Assembly: GCA_000827495.1 (NCBI GenBank)
Contig: KN817519.1
Coordinates: forward strand, 822,462 to 886,461
Direction: 5' to 3'
DNA length: 64,000 nt
Origin: Hypholoma sublateritium FD-334 SS-4
Lineage: Eukaryota; Basidiomycota; Agaricomycetes; Agaricales; Strophariaceae
The translations under genes and the position numbers were made by a program. A model generated the notes under the pieces. That model did not search any database. It saw nothing but the letters and a program-made list of their open reading frames with translations, and was not told where the DNA came from. Of the stretch, positions 32,473 to 43,067 are shown piece by piece. The first letter of the stretch is position 1, and each line of letters begins with the position of its first letter.

Positions 32473-33509
32473 TGCCAGCCTTATCTACAACCCAGCGTAG
32501 CGTGGGGTGGGCAATCTGGAGAAGAACTCACCAGAATTCCTCAGTGGGGCCTCATATGTCCTCGAAGGAAAGGAGAGAACCTATCGATCTTGGGGGGGCA
32601 ATAAGGCTCGGAGAAAATCCCATTCTAATGCTATCTTGCAATCCTAGAAATAGCGCATGCAAGGCTACGTGTCAAGCCGACATGTGAGCGATTTAATTCC
32701 TGTCGAGAATGAGCAGCATGTCCGCCTTATGACGGTCACTTGATAGATGGTATACCGGTGGATAGCAGAGTTCTTCGGGTACAACGCCCAAATAGTCGCT
32801 CCACGGGCCTGAGTACCGCGGAAGGGGCCGCATGAGCGAAGATGAGAATAGTGCACACGGTAGTGAGGGAGTGAGCCTGACCAAAGGGATCCGTTTCCGG
32901 CTAATTGATGCACATGGGAAAGTTTCCACTGCCGGTTATACATGTGCTGGAAGGCCCGCCTGGCGATGAAGAATCCCCGAAGTCATGTTCAGAGGCATGA
33001 AAGCTGAGATAGAACCCTCTACGAAGTACGAAAGTGCAATTGTTGCGCATGGACGACAGCAGCTAAGTATAGCAATAAGCCCAAAGGTCACTTGTACATA
33101 TTATCCAATAGTAGATGAAGCAGGAATTAAAATGTATGCAGATGGTCTAAGAAAAGTAAATGTGGAAAGCAAGCGGGCGGAAGATTTCCGAGTAACTGCG
33201 GAATAGGTAAAAAAACCAGATAACTTTGAGAATATTGCAACAAACGATGCGATAGCACTCACGATGTGGAGCGGATTGTATGCCGCATGCGAGATATAGT
33301 ACTGGCGAGTGGGTATGAATCGTTGAAATGGAGGCATAAAGAAACCGGTAGCAAGTGCAGTCGAGTTTACCGGAACACTATGATGGCGCTAAAAGATTGA
33401 GTGAGTCTATTGTGTGTGAAAGGATATTAAGAAAATGATTACGTTGGGAATTAAACATTGGGAATTAACAAACCCGGAAGTCCGAGAAACTGATAGGCAA
33501 CGAGAGCGA
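32473..33509. other. Intergenic, no gene recognised
   Basis: Lies upstream of membrane protein B and downstream of the Rab4-like gene. Short frames at 32985-33206 and 33101-33337 carry no motif I recognise. A TGATAAG-free, A/T-rich stretch at 33180-33450 probably includes the 3' UTR of the Rab4-like gene. Confidence 0.4.
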
Positions 33510-34681
33510 TCAACAGCACTTGGAGCCGGGGATCCAATTCTTGACTTTCAGCTTTACGGCTCCTCCTTTGCGCCGCGCGCTGCCGCTCAGACTGCCAAAG
33601 CTTAGGCGACTTGAGCTGTTCACCCTGCGTAAAGCTCGGTCCCCGTAGCTGACGCCGCTGCCGGCTTTCTCAGGATCGAGTGTGCCCGACTCGATAGCAA
33701 GCAAGATAGCGCGGGCCGCCATCAGGAATGGCGCTTCCACATTCTCGCCAGTGAGAGAGGACGCTTCCAGAAAATGTACGTCTTACGGTGGCATAACGTC
33801 AGCCTGGAAATGTTCGCATAAAGTCAATTGACACGGTACGCACCGTTCTCCGCTGCCCATCTACTTGCTTCTGCCCACTCAACCTCCCTATCGTCTTCGC
33901 GGTCAGATTTGTTGCCAACTAACACCACCACCAAATTTGGGCTAGCAAGAGTCCGGGCATCCGCCAGCCACCGCGAAAGATTTATAAAGGACTCCCGACT
34001 GAAACAAATTTGGTTAAAAGGCTATAAGAACGACAGTGAGCTTCAACATACTTCGTTATGTCATAGACAAGGATGGCCCCTGCTGCGCCGCGGTAATAAC
34101 TGCGTGTAACAGACCTGACAACAGGATATATTCACAACATGAGTTCCTATTCAAAGCTCAGAGAAGACTGCACATACCGGAACCGTTCTTGACCAGCCGT
34201 ATCCCATAGCTAGATGACGACATCGCAATCAATTGGCGATACATGCGTCCAACCTCGGGTCAATTCCGCACCTGCAGTTTGATCCTCTTCTCCCCAAGCC
34301 TGACCGTCCTGCTTGAGAATTCGACTCCAATGGTATGTTGTGAATGGTCTTTGACTACGTCAAGAGTCAGATAAAGTGTAATCGGACAGAGGAGGTTAGA
34401 AGAGCTGACGAACACGAATTGTGGGTAAAATGGTGCAGTAGACATGACTTTCCAGTTCCGGCCTCCCCTGCGCGTTGCAACAGGTGTAAGGAAGCCACTC
34501 TCCTACCAGAGTAGCTGCAGAAAGTCACCAATAACAATGTATTTCATCAAAAAGTCTAAATGTCGAGTCAGTCCATACTTATCACAGCTTTTGGCCAAAT
34601 TCTGGCAATTGTGATAAGCCAATGCGTACCATATGTTTCTACCAGTTCTGTTGCGTCTGAGTCATAGTAATTTGAGGGCAT
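33510..34681 (-). CDS. Rab4-like small GTPase, with an apparent one-base frame break
   Basis: Minus-strand exons read [17 protein letters not shown], then [10 protein letters not shown] joined to [16 protein letters not shown] (P-loop). Next come [30 protein letters not shown] (switch II), [49 protein letters not shown] and [17 protein letters not shown]. The end is PGSKCC, a double-Cys prenylation site. The DPEKxGSGxxYG block and the overall order fit Rab4 (early-endosome recycling). At the junction between HFTHN and KDHSQ no pair of GT/AG sites gives an in-frame join: I get one base too many, which points to a sequencing error, a non-canonical splice or a real mutation. Everything else is intact. 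Confidence 0.85.
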
Positions 34682-34968
34682 GTCGAGCAGATGTTACCCG
34701 AGAGAGAATATGGTGGACGAGAGCGCGATTCAGGATCCAAGACCTGAACCTGCCTCATGGTCACTGTCGCACTGAACCCGTTTTTGAATCTGATCAGGTA
34801 CCGTCATGTGACTCAACTCAACAAGAAATTCATGACCTCGCTGCTGAGTTCCAACCCAAACTCTGTTGTACACCGAGACCACATCCCCATCATCTAGAGT
34901 ATGCGCCAGCTGAAACTGACTTATTCAGTTCTCTTCATCAATGGGTGCTGCTCATAGTCATTGACTAA
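34682..34968. other. Short intergenic spacer
   Basis: Promoter side of the Rab4-like gene and 3' side of the D-serine dehydratase gene, both on the minus strand. Nothing else seen. Confidence 0.4.
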
Positions 34969-36529
34969 CTACCAACCCTTCCAAGGCACCCATACATCAA
35001 CGACTTTGCTTCCGTCTTCGACCTCTGAATCAACGACGTAATACCACGGATAAGCCTATCAATCGACAACTGTTAGCTCCTGATAGAATTTCGGTAATAC
35101 TGACACTCACAGCCGCAATGAGACATGCGTGTTGCCCGACAATATCAACGATTGTGCCCAATTTCAGGTGCTCGGTCGCTTTCCCCTCATCACAGGTCAG
35201 GATCCCGTGTTCTTGCGATATCCTCGACAGCGTCCACGGTCGTCCAACTATCTCCCCGAACGTTTTCGATGGCCCTGTATCTTTGCTGAACGCGATGGCT
35301 CCTGCGTCCACCATCGCTTCATCCGTGCCGTTTACACCTCTGCCGGGATAATACGATATCACTGTGGCACGGACACGCTGGGATATCCGAGCATGGTCGA
35401 TCAGGCCAGTATTTTGCTGCTGTAAATCCAGCATGGGATAATTACCTGCTGAAAGTTAATGTTTTGAGAGCAATTTATTAGAAGCTCACGCACCTGCATG
35501 CAATTCGAGGACACCATATAGAAGCTCGGAAAGCAGCTTCCTCGTTTCCGTGTCCGCAGCATGCGCCGTTGGCGTAGATCCGACGGATAGAACAAATGGC
35601 TTGGATACAACTGCCTCGGGGTGCGAGCTGGATATCATTTCGAGGGCTGATTTTGCGGCAATGTTGACTGATTCAACTTCTTTCGAAAGGAACTCGGAGG
35701 CCTCGGCGAGCGATGTAGAGCCGTATGCGTTGCCTGCGTGACCATAAAATCCGTGTAAGATCGCTGCAGGGGACTTCAAAAGAACTTCAAGCAGGGCAAG
35801 GAATTCTGCGGACTCTGGTATGACTCCAGCACGGCTTATTTCTAGTATGAGGATCGATGGCTGAAAGTGAGCGGTGAAGGGACTCACTTTTGGCCCCCGT
35901 TGATCTTAACAAATACTGACCACCGGTTGGATTTCTCTTGTCCGCGTTCGTATTCCTCTAGAAACTTGACTTGGTCCGGATGATCAACCAATAAACGGAG
36001 ATTACCACCATTGCTCTCCAGTATATTTCGCAAAGAAGAAAGATCGGCGACTTTATTAATGGCAACAGGGAGGCCATATAGTATCTATAGGAAAGAATGA
36101 TCAGAAAATAGGAACGGGTAGCTCTCGAGGATAACTAACGTCTTTGACAGTGGAATCAGACACCAGGCCACCCTGAACCACCTCCCATGCCTCCATGATG
36201 GTGGAAACAATGACCGCGTGTGTCCGGTCTTCTTGAGATGATAGCTGCAGTCGGGTACCTTCTACGGTCTGCAACCGTAGTGAGCTTGGCATCGGGCGTG
36301 CAACTTCAAATTCACTTACTTTGTGGGTTTTGAGATGCGCACGGAACGTAGCTCCCCACTCTCGTGCTTTCCGGTGCATGTTCGCACAATTCAAGGCAAA
36401 GAGCTTCCGATCCACGATGATAGCAGGTGTCCTCAGCCCATCCAATGGTTTCCCAACGAAAGCATCGACAAGTTGTGCTTTGTTCGGTCTTGCGAGTAAG
36501 TGAATGGGGGTGGTGGACTGAGGTGTCAT
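34969..36529 (-). CDS. DSD1: D-serine dehydratase (DSD1 type)
   Basis: Starts MTPQSTTPIHLLARP at 36529. The first exon has LRTPAIIVDRK and FRAHLKTHK, whose last Lys is the expected PLP-binding residue of this fold-III (alanine-racemase-like) family. Then follow ILYGLPVAINKVADL, FVKINGGQ joined to RAGVIPESAEF, HGFYGHAGNAYGSTS, LSVGSTPTAHA, LELHAGNYPMLDLQQQ and YYPGRGVNGTDEA. GRISQEHG-like and VGQHACLIAA segments come next, the latter with the His and Cys that bind zinc in eukaryotic D-serine dehydratase. The end is YPWYYVVDSEVEDG and VWVPWKGW. The enzyme converts D-serine to pyruvate and ammonia. Six introns were inferred with frame kept. Confidence 0.9.
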
Positions 36530-37225
36530 ACTTCGACAGATAGAGTCACGTTGGAATCACTGGTCGCCGAGGGATTGTTCACATCGCAATACTACTCATG
36601 ATCTTGAAGTACTTGGATTTCAATGATTGTTCCTGTTTGTAGGTTGGAAGTCGCGTTCGGGTCGTCGGAGCCGCTGGAAGGAGCTGGTTCAAATATAGAG
36701 AGATAACGCGAATAGAAAACTAGCAAGCCATGAAAGAGGGGCCCGGTCGGTAAAAATATGTTGACTCGAAGTTGCGGGCAGAATGTCACAATTTGGCCCA
36801 ATCCCGGCCCGGATCCCGGCCGCGTGGAAATAGCTGTGTCATACTCTTGGAAATTGGCGCGCACTTGGCGCACACCAAAAATGAACGCTGAGCCAATATG
36901 CGGCTGCCGTTAGCCAACGGTCATGACGTTCTCTCATTCCCACTGTCAGACAGTGCCTTTGACAACCTTCTTTGCACGATTTACCGGGAAATCATGTACT
37001 GGGCACTTGTCAAAGACAACTACAAAACAAGCAGTGCCATGACGGGTCCAAGAGGATCGAAATGAAACCTATACCACAATAACCACGACAATACCCTTCG
37101 GGCTCCAACCAGGCACTAAATACTAAATGTTTCTCCCTCGATCCATACTCCATTGTGGTCTACATAACGGAGCAGCAATTTGTAGCCGCCAGAGTTCGCT
37201 ATCGAAACAACCACCAACATCTTCC
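36530..37225. other. Divergent promoter region between DSD1 and the pseudokinase gene
   Basis: About 0.7 kb between two divergent starts. One palindrome-like GGGCCC/GGCCGGGAT rich patch lies at 36740-36830. A 93-codon minus frame at 36592-36873 has no motif. No TATA box I would defend. Confidence 0.4.
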
Positions 37226-38720
37226 ATGGCCACCGCACTGGCTAGTAACTTTCACCAGGGAGATTTTAGCTTTGACATGTCGTCTGGCTCCCATTCTCCG
37301 TCTAGGGATTCTTCCCCGAATCCCAGACACGCATCCGGATCTATGCCCTACCTCAACGTGCCGGGAGACAGTTATTTCGGGGACGCTGTCTACGAATCTC
37401 CTATAGACACAGGCGACTCTGAATTACTGTTGCGGCGGCTTCCTAGGAAGAGGAGTGCAGACCATGGGGATCATTGGAGCCCAAGCAACGACCTTCTGGT
37501 GCGACACGAATCCTCTGATTCAGGGGCTCCTTCACCCTCCCAATCAGTGTCTTCCCTCAGTTCGACTTATACCTCGTACGATCCCAGGTATCTTGTATGC
37601 CTCATCTGGTGGAGTCTTGGGTTGCTTACTATCTCGTTAGCACTTTGGTCTTTGAAGAAATCGTAGATAGGCTCCTCGTTTCAAAGCCTAGTCCATTTAT
37701 GTTCACAGGACCTCGCAATCTCGTACGTGCGACAACGTATTATCAAACACTTTTGAAACTAAAGACAAATCTCAGTTCATGTTTGATCCAGGAGATGACG
37801 AAAAGCTGAAGCATGAATCGATACCGCCCCTCATGATCAAGCGTCTGAAAAATTCTTCTGTGGAAACCCACATACTCTTTTCGACCCACAACCCGTCGTT
37901 GCGGGATGATCCCTGGAACGCAGTTCCGCACATTTTGGGCGTGGTAGAGCGTGGTGACTGGGTGTACATCTGCATGAAGCAACTCTCCGAGTACAACAAC
38001 CCTCCTCTCCTAACCGTGGAGCACTACGTCGATTTCTTCCGACAAGTGCTCGAAGTGCGTATCTTCCTGCGTATCCCCGTTATGCGGTCTTTTAATGCAA
38101 ATTCAATAGCGGCTGACCTTCCTACACGAGCATAATATATCGGGGTTGTCGCTCGCCGACCCATCGTCGTACATGATGGATCTCAGTAGTGCTCCGCTTA
38201 AGCCCGCCGACGACGGAGGAGATAAACAGCGTGAAGCGCAGTTCGACCGGTTCAAATACCCTGTCCACTACTACTTCGTCAACTTCAGCAAGGCGAGCCG
38301 CCCGCCTCGCCAAACCTTGTACCCGGCTTCCACGCCGGTGACCCCAACGTTTGGGAAATCGTCATCCTTCACGCAGGACATCCGAGAATGTGGGATGATG
38401 TTCGAGAGTTTGATCGCCAATGTATGTTAGTTACGATATGAGACCATATATTCTGACCTACTTTGAATACTTAGGTCCCTCAAATTGCGGAAACATTCGC
38501 CCCACTGCTTCAGTCTATGGACCAGGGTCACTTCAACCTTGAGCAATTTGAGACACTCCTTGCCACTGTTGACAGGGAATTATTCGAGACGACAGCCGTC
38601 GAATCGCTTACTCCCAACGGCAAAGGCATGGACAAGAATCAGACCAATCCCGAGACTATTTTCGACTCCCCGCAGCTGGGGAGCACTTCATTTTCGCTAG
38701 ACAGGTCACTGTCCCATTAA
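37226..38720 (+). CDS. Kinase-like protein with lost catalytic Asp (pseudokinase)
   Basis: Starts MATALASNFHQGDF (an upstream in-frame ATG at 37127 is less likely). The first exon is Ser/Pro-rich. Later exons read FMFDPGDDEKLKHES, PPLMIKRLKNSSVE (resembling the VAIK Lys strand), WVYICMKQLSEYN (hinge-like), VEHYVDFFRQVLE and RLTFLHEHNI. The frame then continues SGLSLADPSSYMMD where active kinases have HxDxKPxN: the catalytic Asp, the Lys and the Asn are all replaced. Then comes KYPVHYYFVNFSKASRPP. The C-terminus holds acidic and Ser-rich sequence. The family resembles divergent kinases that are common in mushrooms. Function unknown; a scaffold or regulator is a guess. Confidence 0.78.
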
Positions 38721-39154
38721 GAAAATCCCAAGAATGCCTCCCTTCCAATCATGGTATACTCGATCTAGCAGTAACACTGCTAACGCCTCGTTTGTCGAAA
38801 CTTATATAGTTGCTGACCCGTCAGTACCTCTACCTATACGCGGCAGGGCGCGCCGCGCCGCACGCAGCCATCCGGCAGACCGGGGAACGTAGCTTACGTG
38901 CAACAGAATGGCATGCCCGACTCTGTCTGCCATTGCCCTCTAATACTTGTGGCTATTTCTTTATCGATGTACGGCGGCGTACACCGTGAATTCGAATTTG
39001 CTTAGCCATATAATATACACACGTAACTCTGGCAATGCACACGGTGGAGTTATCGACGTATTGTGCAGAACTATTCGTCACTTTTACTTCGACCTTCTCG
39101 ATATCTCAAAGTCGCGAAAAGCGGGACAGATATTGGTTAGACTAATACTAACCT
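38721..39154. other. Intergenic, convergent 3' ends
   Basis: Spacer between the pseudokinase stop and the RidA stop. It contains a GC-rich patch near 38840-38875. No gene recognised. Confidence 0.45.
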
Positions 39155-39703
39155 TTAAGCAACTGCAATTGCTTCAATTTCGATGTCAACGTCTCCCGGG
39201 AGTCCCGCAGCTTGGATGCATGTACGTGCTGGCTTAGGAGAAGGGACCAACTACGCGCTAGATGTAAGGCCGACAATATACGTTCTCGGGGAAAAATCGA
39301 AAATCTACCTTCTCATATGCTTCATTCACCGCATCGAAATCACCGATATCTTTCAGATAGATATTGAATTTCACCACCTTGTCCAAGGTGGAGCCTGCCG
39401 CTTCCAGCACGTTGCTGACATTGAGGATGCATTGCGCCTGATGCGGAGAAATTTAGGGCCTTACGAAACTAGAATCAATCCGCTCATGAGACCGTACTGT
39501 ATGCTCCTTTATCCCCCCGGGGACAACTTGCGCATCGATGTTCTTCGGGACTTGGCCGCTCACAAATATCAAGCCGGGTATTTTGACAGCATGGGCTGTT
39601 CGTAGAAAACTAGTAAGCATCCAGCTGATACATAGAAATTACACTGACAGAGGATATGGCTGACGTCTGAATTCTTGGGGGTGTTGAGCTTTTCGATGGA
39701 CAT
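39155..39703 (-). CDS. RidA (YjgF/YER057c/UK114) family imine deaminase
   Basis: Starts MSIEKLNTPKNSDV at 39703. Exons join to AHAVKIPGLIFVSGQVPKN, PGGIKEHT, AQCILNVSNVLEAAG, LDKVVKFNIYLKDI, DFDAVNEAYEK and LVPSPKPARTCIQAAG, ending DVDIEIEAIAVA at 39155. The Arg of PARTCIQAAGLP is the conserved active-site Arg of RidA proteins, and the VSGQV and EIEAIA blocks are standard. The usual PxGPYSQ block near the N-terminus is altered (HFLRTAHAVK). RidA hydrolyses reactive 2-aminoacrylate and related imines, protecting PLP enzymes, which fits loosely with the D-serine dehydratase 2.6 kb away. It is head-to-head with the MFS transporter gene, 317 bases apart. Confidence 0.87.
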
Positions 39704-40020
39704 GATGGTGTGAGGCTTGTCGATACAATCGCGATGATGTAAGTGTGGTTATCAGCTTGAGGAAAGATTCTTCTTCAAGTTATTTAATTATATCCCGCAA
39801 GCAGGAACTCAGATTCATACCCTGGCCAGATGACTTCCTCTGCCTTCTCAAGTCGGCATACGGCCCGGAATAAGCTCAGAAGAATCAGAAGAGTCCTTGA
39901 CATCGACCGAAGGGGTTTCACAGTGGAAACTTTCGCTACTTCTGTAGCTGATCTATAAATAGGTCGTAGGTTTACCTTTAAAGAATACCTCGAGGTGCAT
40001 GCGTACCACTGTCCACCATC
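39704..40020. promoter_or_regulatory. Shared divergent promoter of RidA and MFS transporter genes
   Basis: 317 bases separate the two divergent start codons (39703 minus, 40021 plus). The stretch contains a CTATAAATAGG element at about 39952-39963, a plausible TATA box for the plus-strand gene at a distance of about 60 bases from its ATG. Shared regulation is inferred from layout only. Confidence 0.5.
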
Positions 40021-42567
40021 ATGAGTTCCATTCCTACCATCAAGAGTGCCACTCTTGCCTTCAGCGAGAAGATAGATGAATCTATTCATGGCAGCGAAGT
40101 AGCCGTTGATATGTCACAGGTATCTCCAGAAGAAGAAGCGCGTCTTCGTCGTATATTCGACTTGAACCTTTTACCTCCCCTAGCATTTATGTCAGTGTAA
40201 TTTCTTATTCGCCATATTTACCGAATTATATTCCACCAAAAAATTCCAGGTATCTTTGCAATGCTCTTGACAAAGGTAACGTAGGAAATGCCAAAACGGA
40301 TGGCTGGGATATAGTACGTTCGATTACCTGCACTCGATTCAGAAAGCGGTGTCATCATGCATTTCAGGATATCAACCTTTCAGGGAATCAAGTGGGATTC
40401 ATTTAATGTCGACCTTGAATTTACTGCTGAGCTAGTGCAGTATTATCTCCTAGTCATGATCTTCTATGTAAGTCGGTGTCAGTGTATGTCAGATATACGA
40501 CTGATCTCATGTTATTATTTTCTATAGGTTCCCTTTTGTTTGTTAGTGGAATAATATAAATCGGTAAAAAAGCGAACTCATAATGACCCCATAATTTCAG
40601 GTTCGGGACTCCAATATCTCTCCTAGTAAAAAGATACTCTGCAGCCAGGGTCTTACCAAGTATGATGATAGGCTTTGTAAGTGGAATTTTGATAATGCGA
40701 CTTCTTCTGGAGGCTGAAGTTGCTTTTGGAATTCTTGAGGGATCTATGTGGGTCGTGCACAATGGCGCTATCATTCAATAGTCTTAAACGAATGGACGTA
40801 GGTCATTATTTGCCGGGATAGCCAAGAATTTCTCTGGTAAGCATCATCTGGACGTTCAACGTTCAACGCTTTTTCATCACACTCTCCTCTCAGAGATATT
40901 TGCTATCCGGTTTTTCTTGGGAATTTTCGAATCGGCAATGCTTCCTGGGGTCGTGTTTTACTTGTCAACGTTTTATAAAAGAAATGAACTCGCGTCGCGT
41001 GTTGGCCTGTTTTATGGTAAGCCTTTATCATCTTCTATGAGTTGCATGAAACCAACACCTTAGTTCCTAGCTGCGTCGTCGATTTCAGGCGCCTTTTCAG
41101 GTCAGCTAACCTGGCGCAAGTTCTACGGGTCAAGGAAAAAGATAAACTCAATTGTAACTATAGGACTCATCGCGTATGGCGTATTCCAAATACATAACCC
41201 TCGGCACCATGGTTGGCAATACCTGTTTTGGATTGAGGGTGAGTGTCAAAAAGAATATTAATACCAACAAACCCAGTGAAGTGGCTTTCCCAAATTGTGC
41301 AGGCGCCGGTACTATATCGTTTGCGATCTTCGCGCTATTGTGGCTGCCGAAATCCCCTTCTACTTGGAAGTATCTCACTGAGCGTCAAAAGGCCGTGGCA
41401 CGAGCCAGGATCCTGGCTGACTCCTCGGTAAATGTCAATGAAAAACTCAACATTCGCGATGCATTCCGTCCATTCGCGGATCCAATGTACTGGTGAGCAA
41501 GTCATGGACCCCGTATTAGCAGACTAATTCAAGTTCCACCGTATTGCTACCTCTGCAGGATATGGGCGCTAATCAGTCTGTCCTTCGGGGTGCCACTTGC
41601 CAGCGTTAACAATTTCCTCCCGCAAATCGTAGCCAGCCTGGGATATTCCACCATCCGCACGAACCTGTTGACAGTTGCTCCGAATATCGTAGGGACTGTG
41701 GCACTGCTCCTGCTCACCTTTTCTTCCGACTATTTTAGGGAGCGTTCAATCCACATGTAGGGGTCAGCCTTTCTGTGACAGTGCTAGACTAACCTCAACA
41801 GATGCATCCCTCTGGCGACAGCCTTGATAGGTTTCATTATCCTTGGATCGATCAATGTCCTTGCACATCGTCATGTGGCATATTTCGCATGTTTCCTATT
41901 AACGAGCGGAGTAAGCAAATACTTTTTCATTTTTTCAAACTCTCCGTTGACGAGTTCCCCGTTTATCAACGGCTATTGCATCTACTATTATTGAAAAGGC
42001 ATTTGCACCTTCAGTGCTGGTGAGCGCATGGTATTCCAATAACACACCGAACGAATCCAGGCGCGCCGTGGTCGCGGCAGTGATGGGTCAGTTTTTCAGT
42101 GAATCTGATCGACGAGCGTTACGCCGACATATTTAAATTGCAGTGGCCATTGCGAATTCTTCTGGTTTGATATCGACGAATGTATTCAAAGCGAAAGACG
42201 AGCCCAAATACATACCTGGTAGAGAAAAACCAACTCCGTGTCCAAACATGCTGACGTGCTATTTGTAGCTCTTGCAACGTCGGGTCCGCTTGTCATATTG
42301 TGGACTTAAATATTAGTGACTAACAATCTCCCCATGTTTTAGCCGCGTTTGGTGGTTTCTGCCTGATACTGGTTGCGTGGTACGTCTTTTAGTCATGTAT
42401 CACATCGGTTATCGCAACTGAAACTGTGTCCTAGCACCGGGATATTCATGAGAATCGAGAATCGAAGAAGGAATAAAATCCAAGGCGTGGACATTACAGC
42501 CGCAGATATCGATACCGAAGTGTTGGCTGATGGTCCGCGTTCGCCGTCTTTCCGCTATATGTACTAG
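40021..42567 (+). CDS. MFS transporter, Dal5/anion:cation symporter type
   Basis: Starts MSSIPTIKSATLAFS; the N-terminus has EEEARLRRIFDLNLLPPLAFM then YLCNALDKGNVGNAK, the typical first helix and loop of this family. Later exons read FGTPISLLVKRYSAARVLP, AIRFFLGIFESAMLPGVVF and YLSTFYKRNELASRVGLFYG. Further on are FGVPLASVNNFLPQIV, LGYSTIRTNLLTVAPN, RRAVVAAVMVA, SSGLISTNVFK and PKYIP. The end is IENRRRNKIQGVDIT to PSFRYMY. Family members import allantoate, nicotinate, dipeptides or similar organic anions. Between about 40680 and 40830 I could not join the exons in frame by standard splice sites, so one helix is unresolved: either a missed short exon or damage. Confidence 0.82.
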
Positions 42568-43067
42568 TGAAGTTCGCTACCCATTGTATTCGCGATTATT
42601 TGGATGTCCCTGTCAAATAAATGATGATAAAGAAATCAGAACCTGCGACTAGACTATCAGCCCTGCTGTCCTATTTGTCCGAGTCAAGCCTCAAACCATA
42701 TGCCCCATTATCGGCTACGTTTCTTGAAGAGCCAGGGGGTGTACCAAGACATCTCATTATTGTCGGCTGATAATCTAACGAAGGAAAAACATTTGAGGTA
42801 AAACACAATAAATTGTCAGGAGTATCTGCGTAGAACCTGCCTGTCACATCCGCCTCTGCTAATATCAGCAACGGCGACGGCCTCTGGTCGAGGGAAGTGA
42901 ATCTGGACAGTACAGATTTGAGATGTAGCAACATTAGAAAAAGAGAGGTGATCAAACGAATATTTTTCTTTTATGAGATCTGTGTTTAACGATTAAAAAA
43001 AGGAAATTCAGTGAGGCAATCTTCGCGAGTATAACTCAGGTGTATCTTGTTCAAGCGACATGAAATC
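42568..43067. other. Intergenic, convergent 3' ends
   Basis: Spacer between the MFS stop and the RBM39-like stop. A 94-codon minus frame at 42671-42955 begins with a hydrophobic stretch but has no relative I recognise and no counterpart elsewhere in the window. Not called as a gene. Confidence 0.4.
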
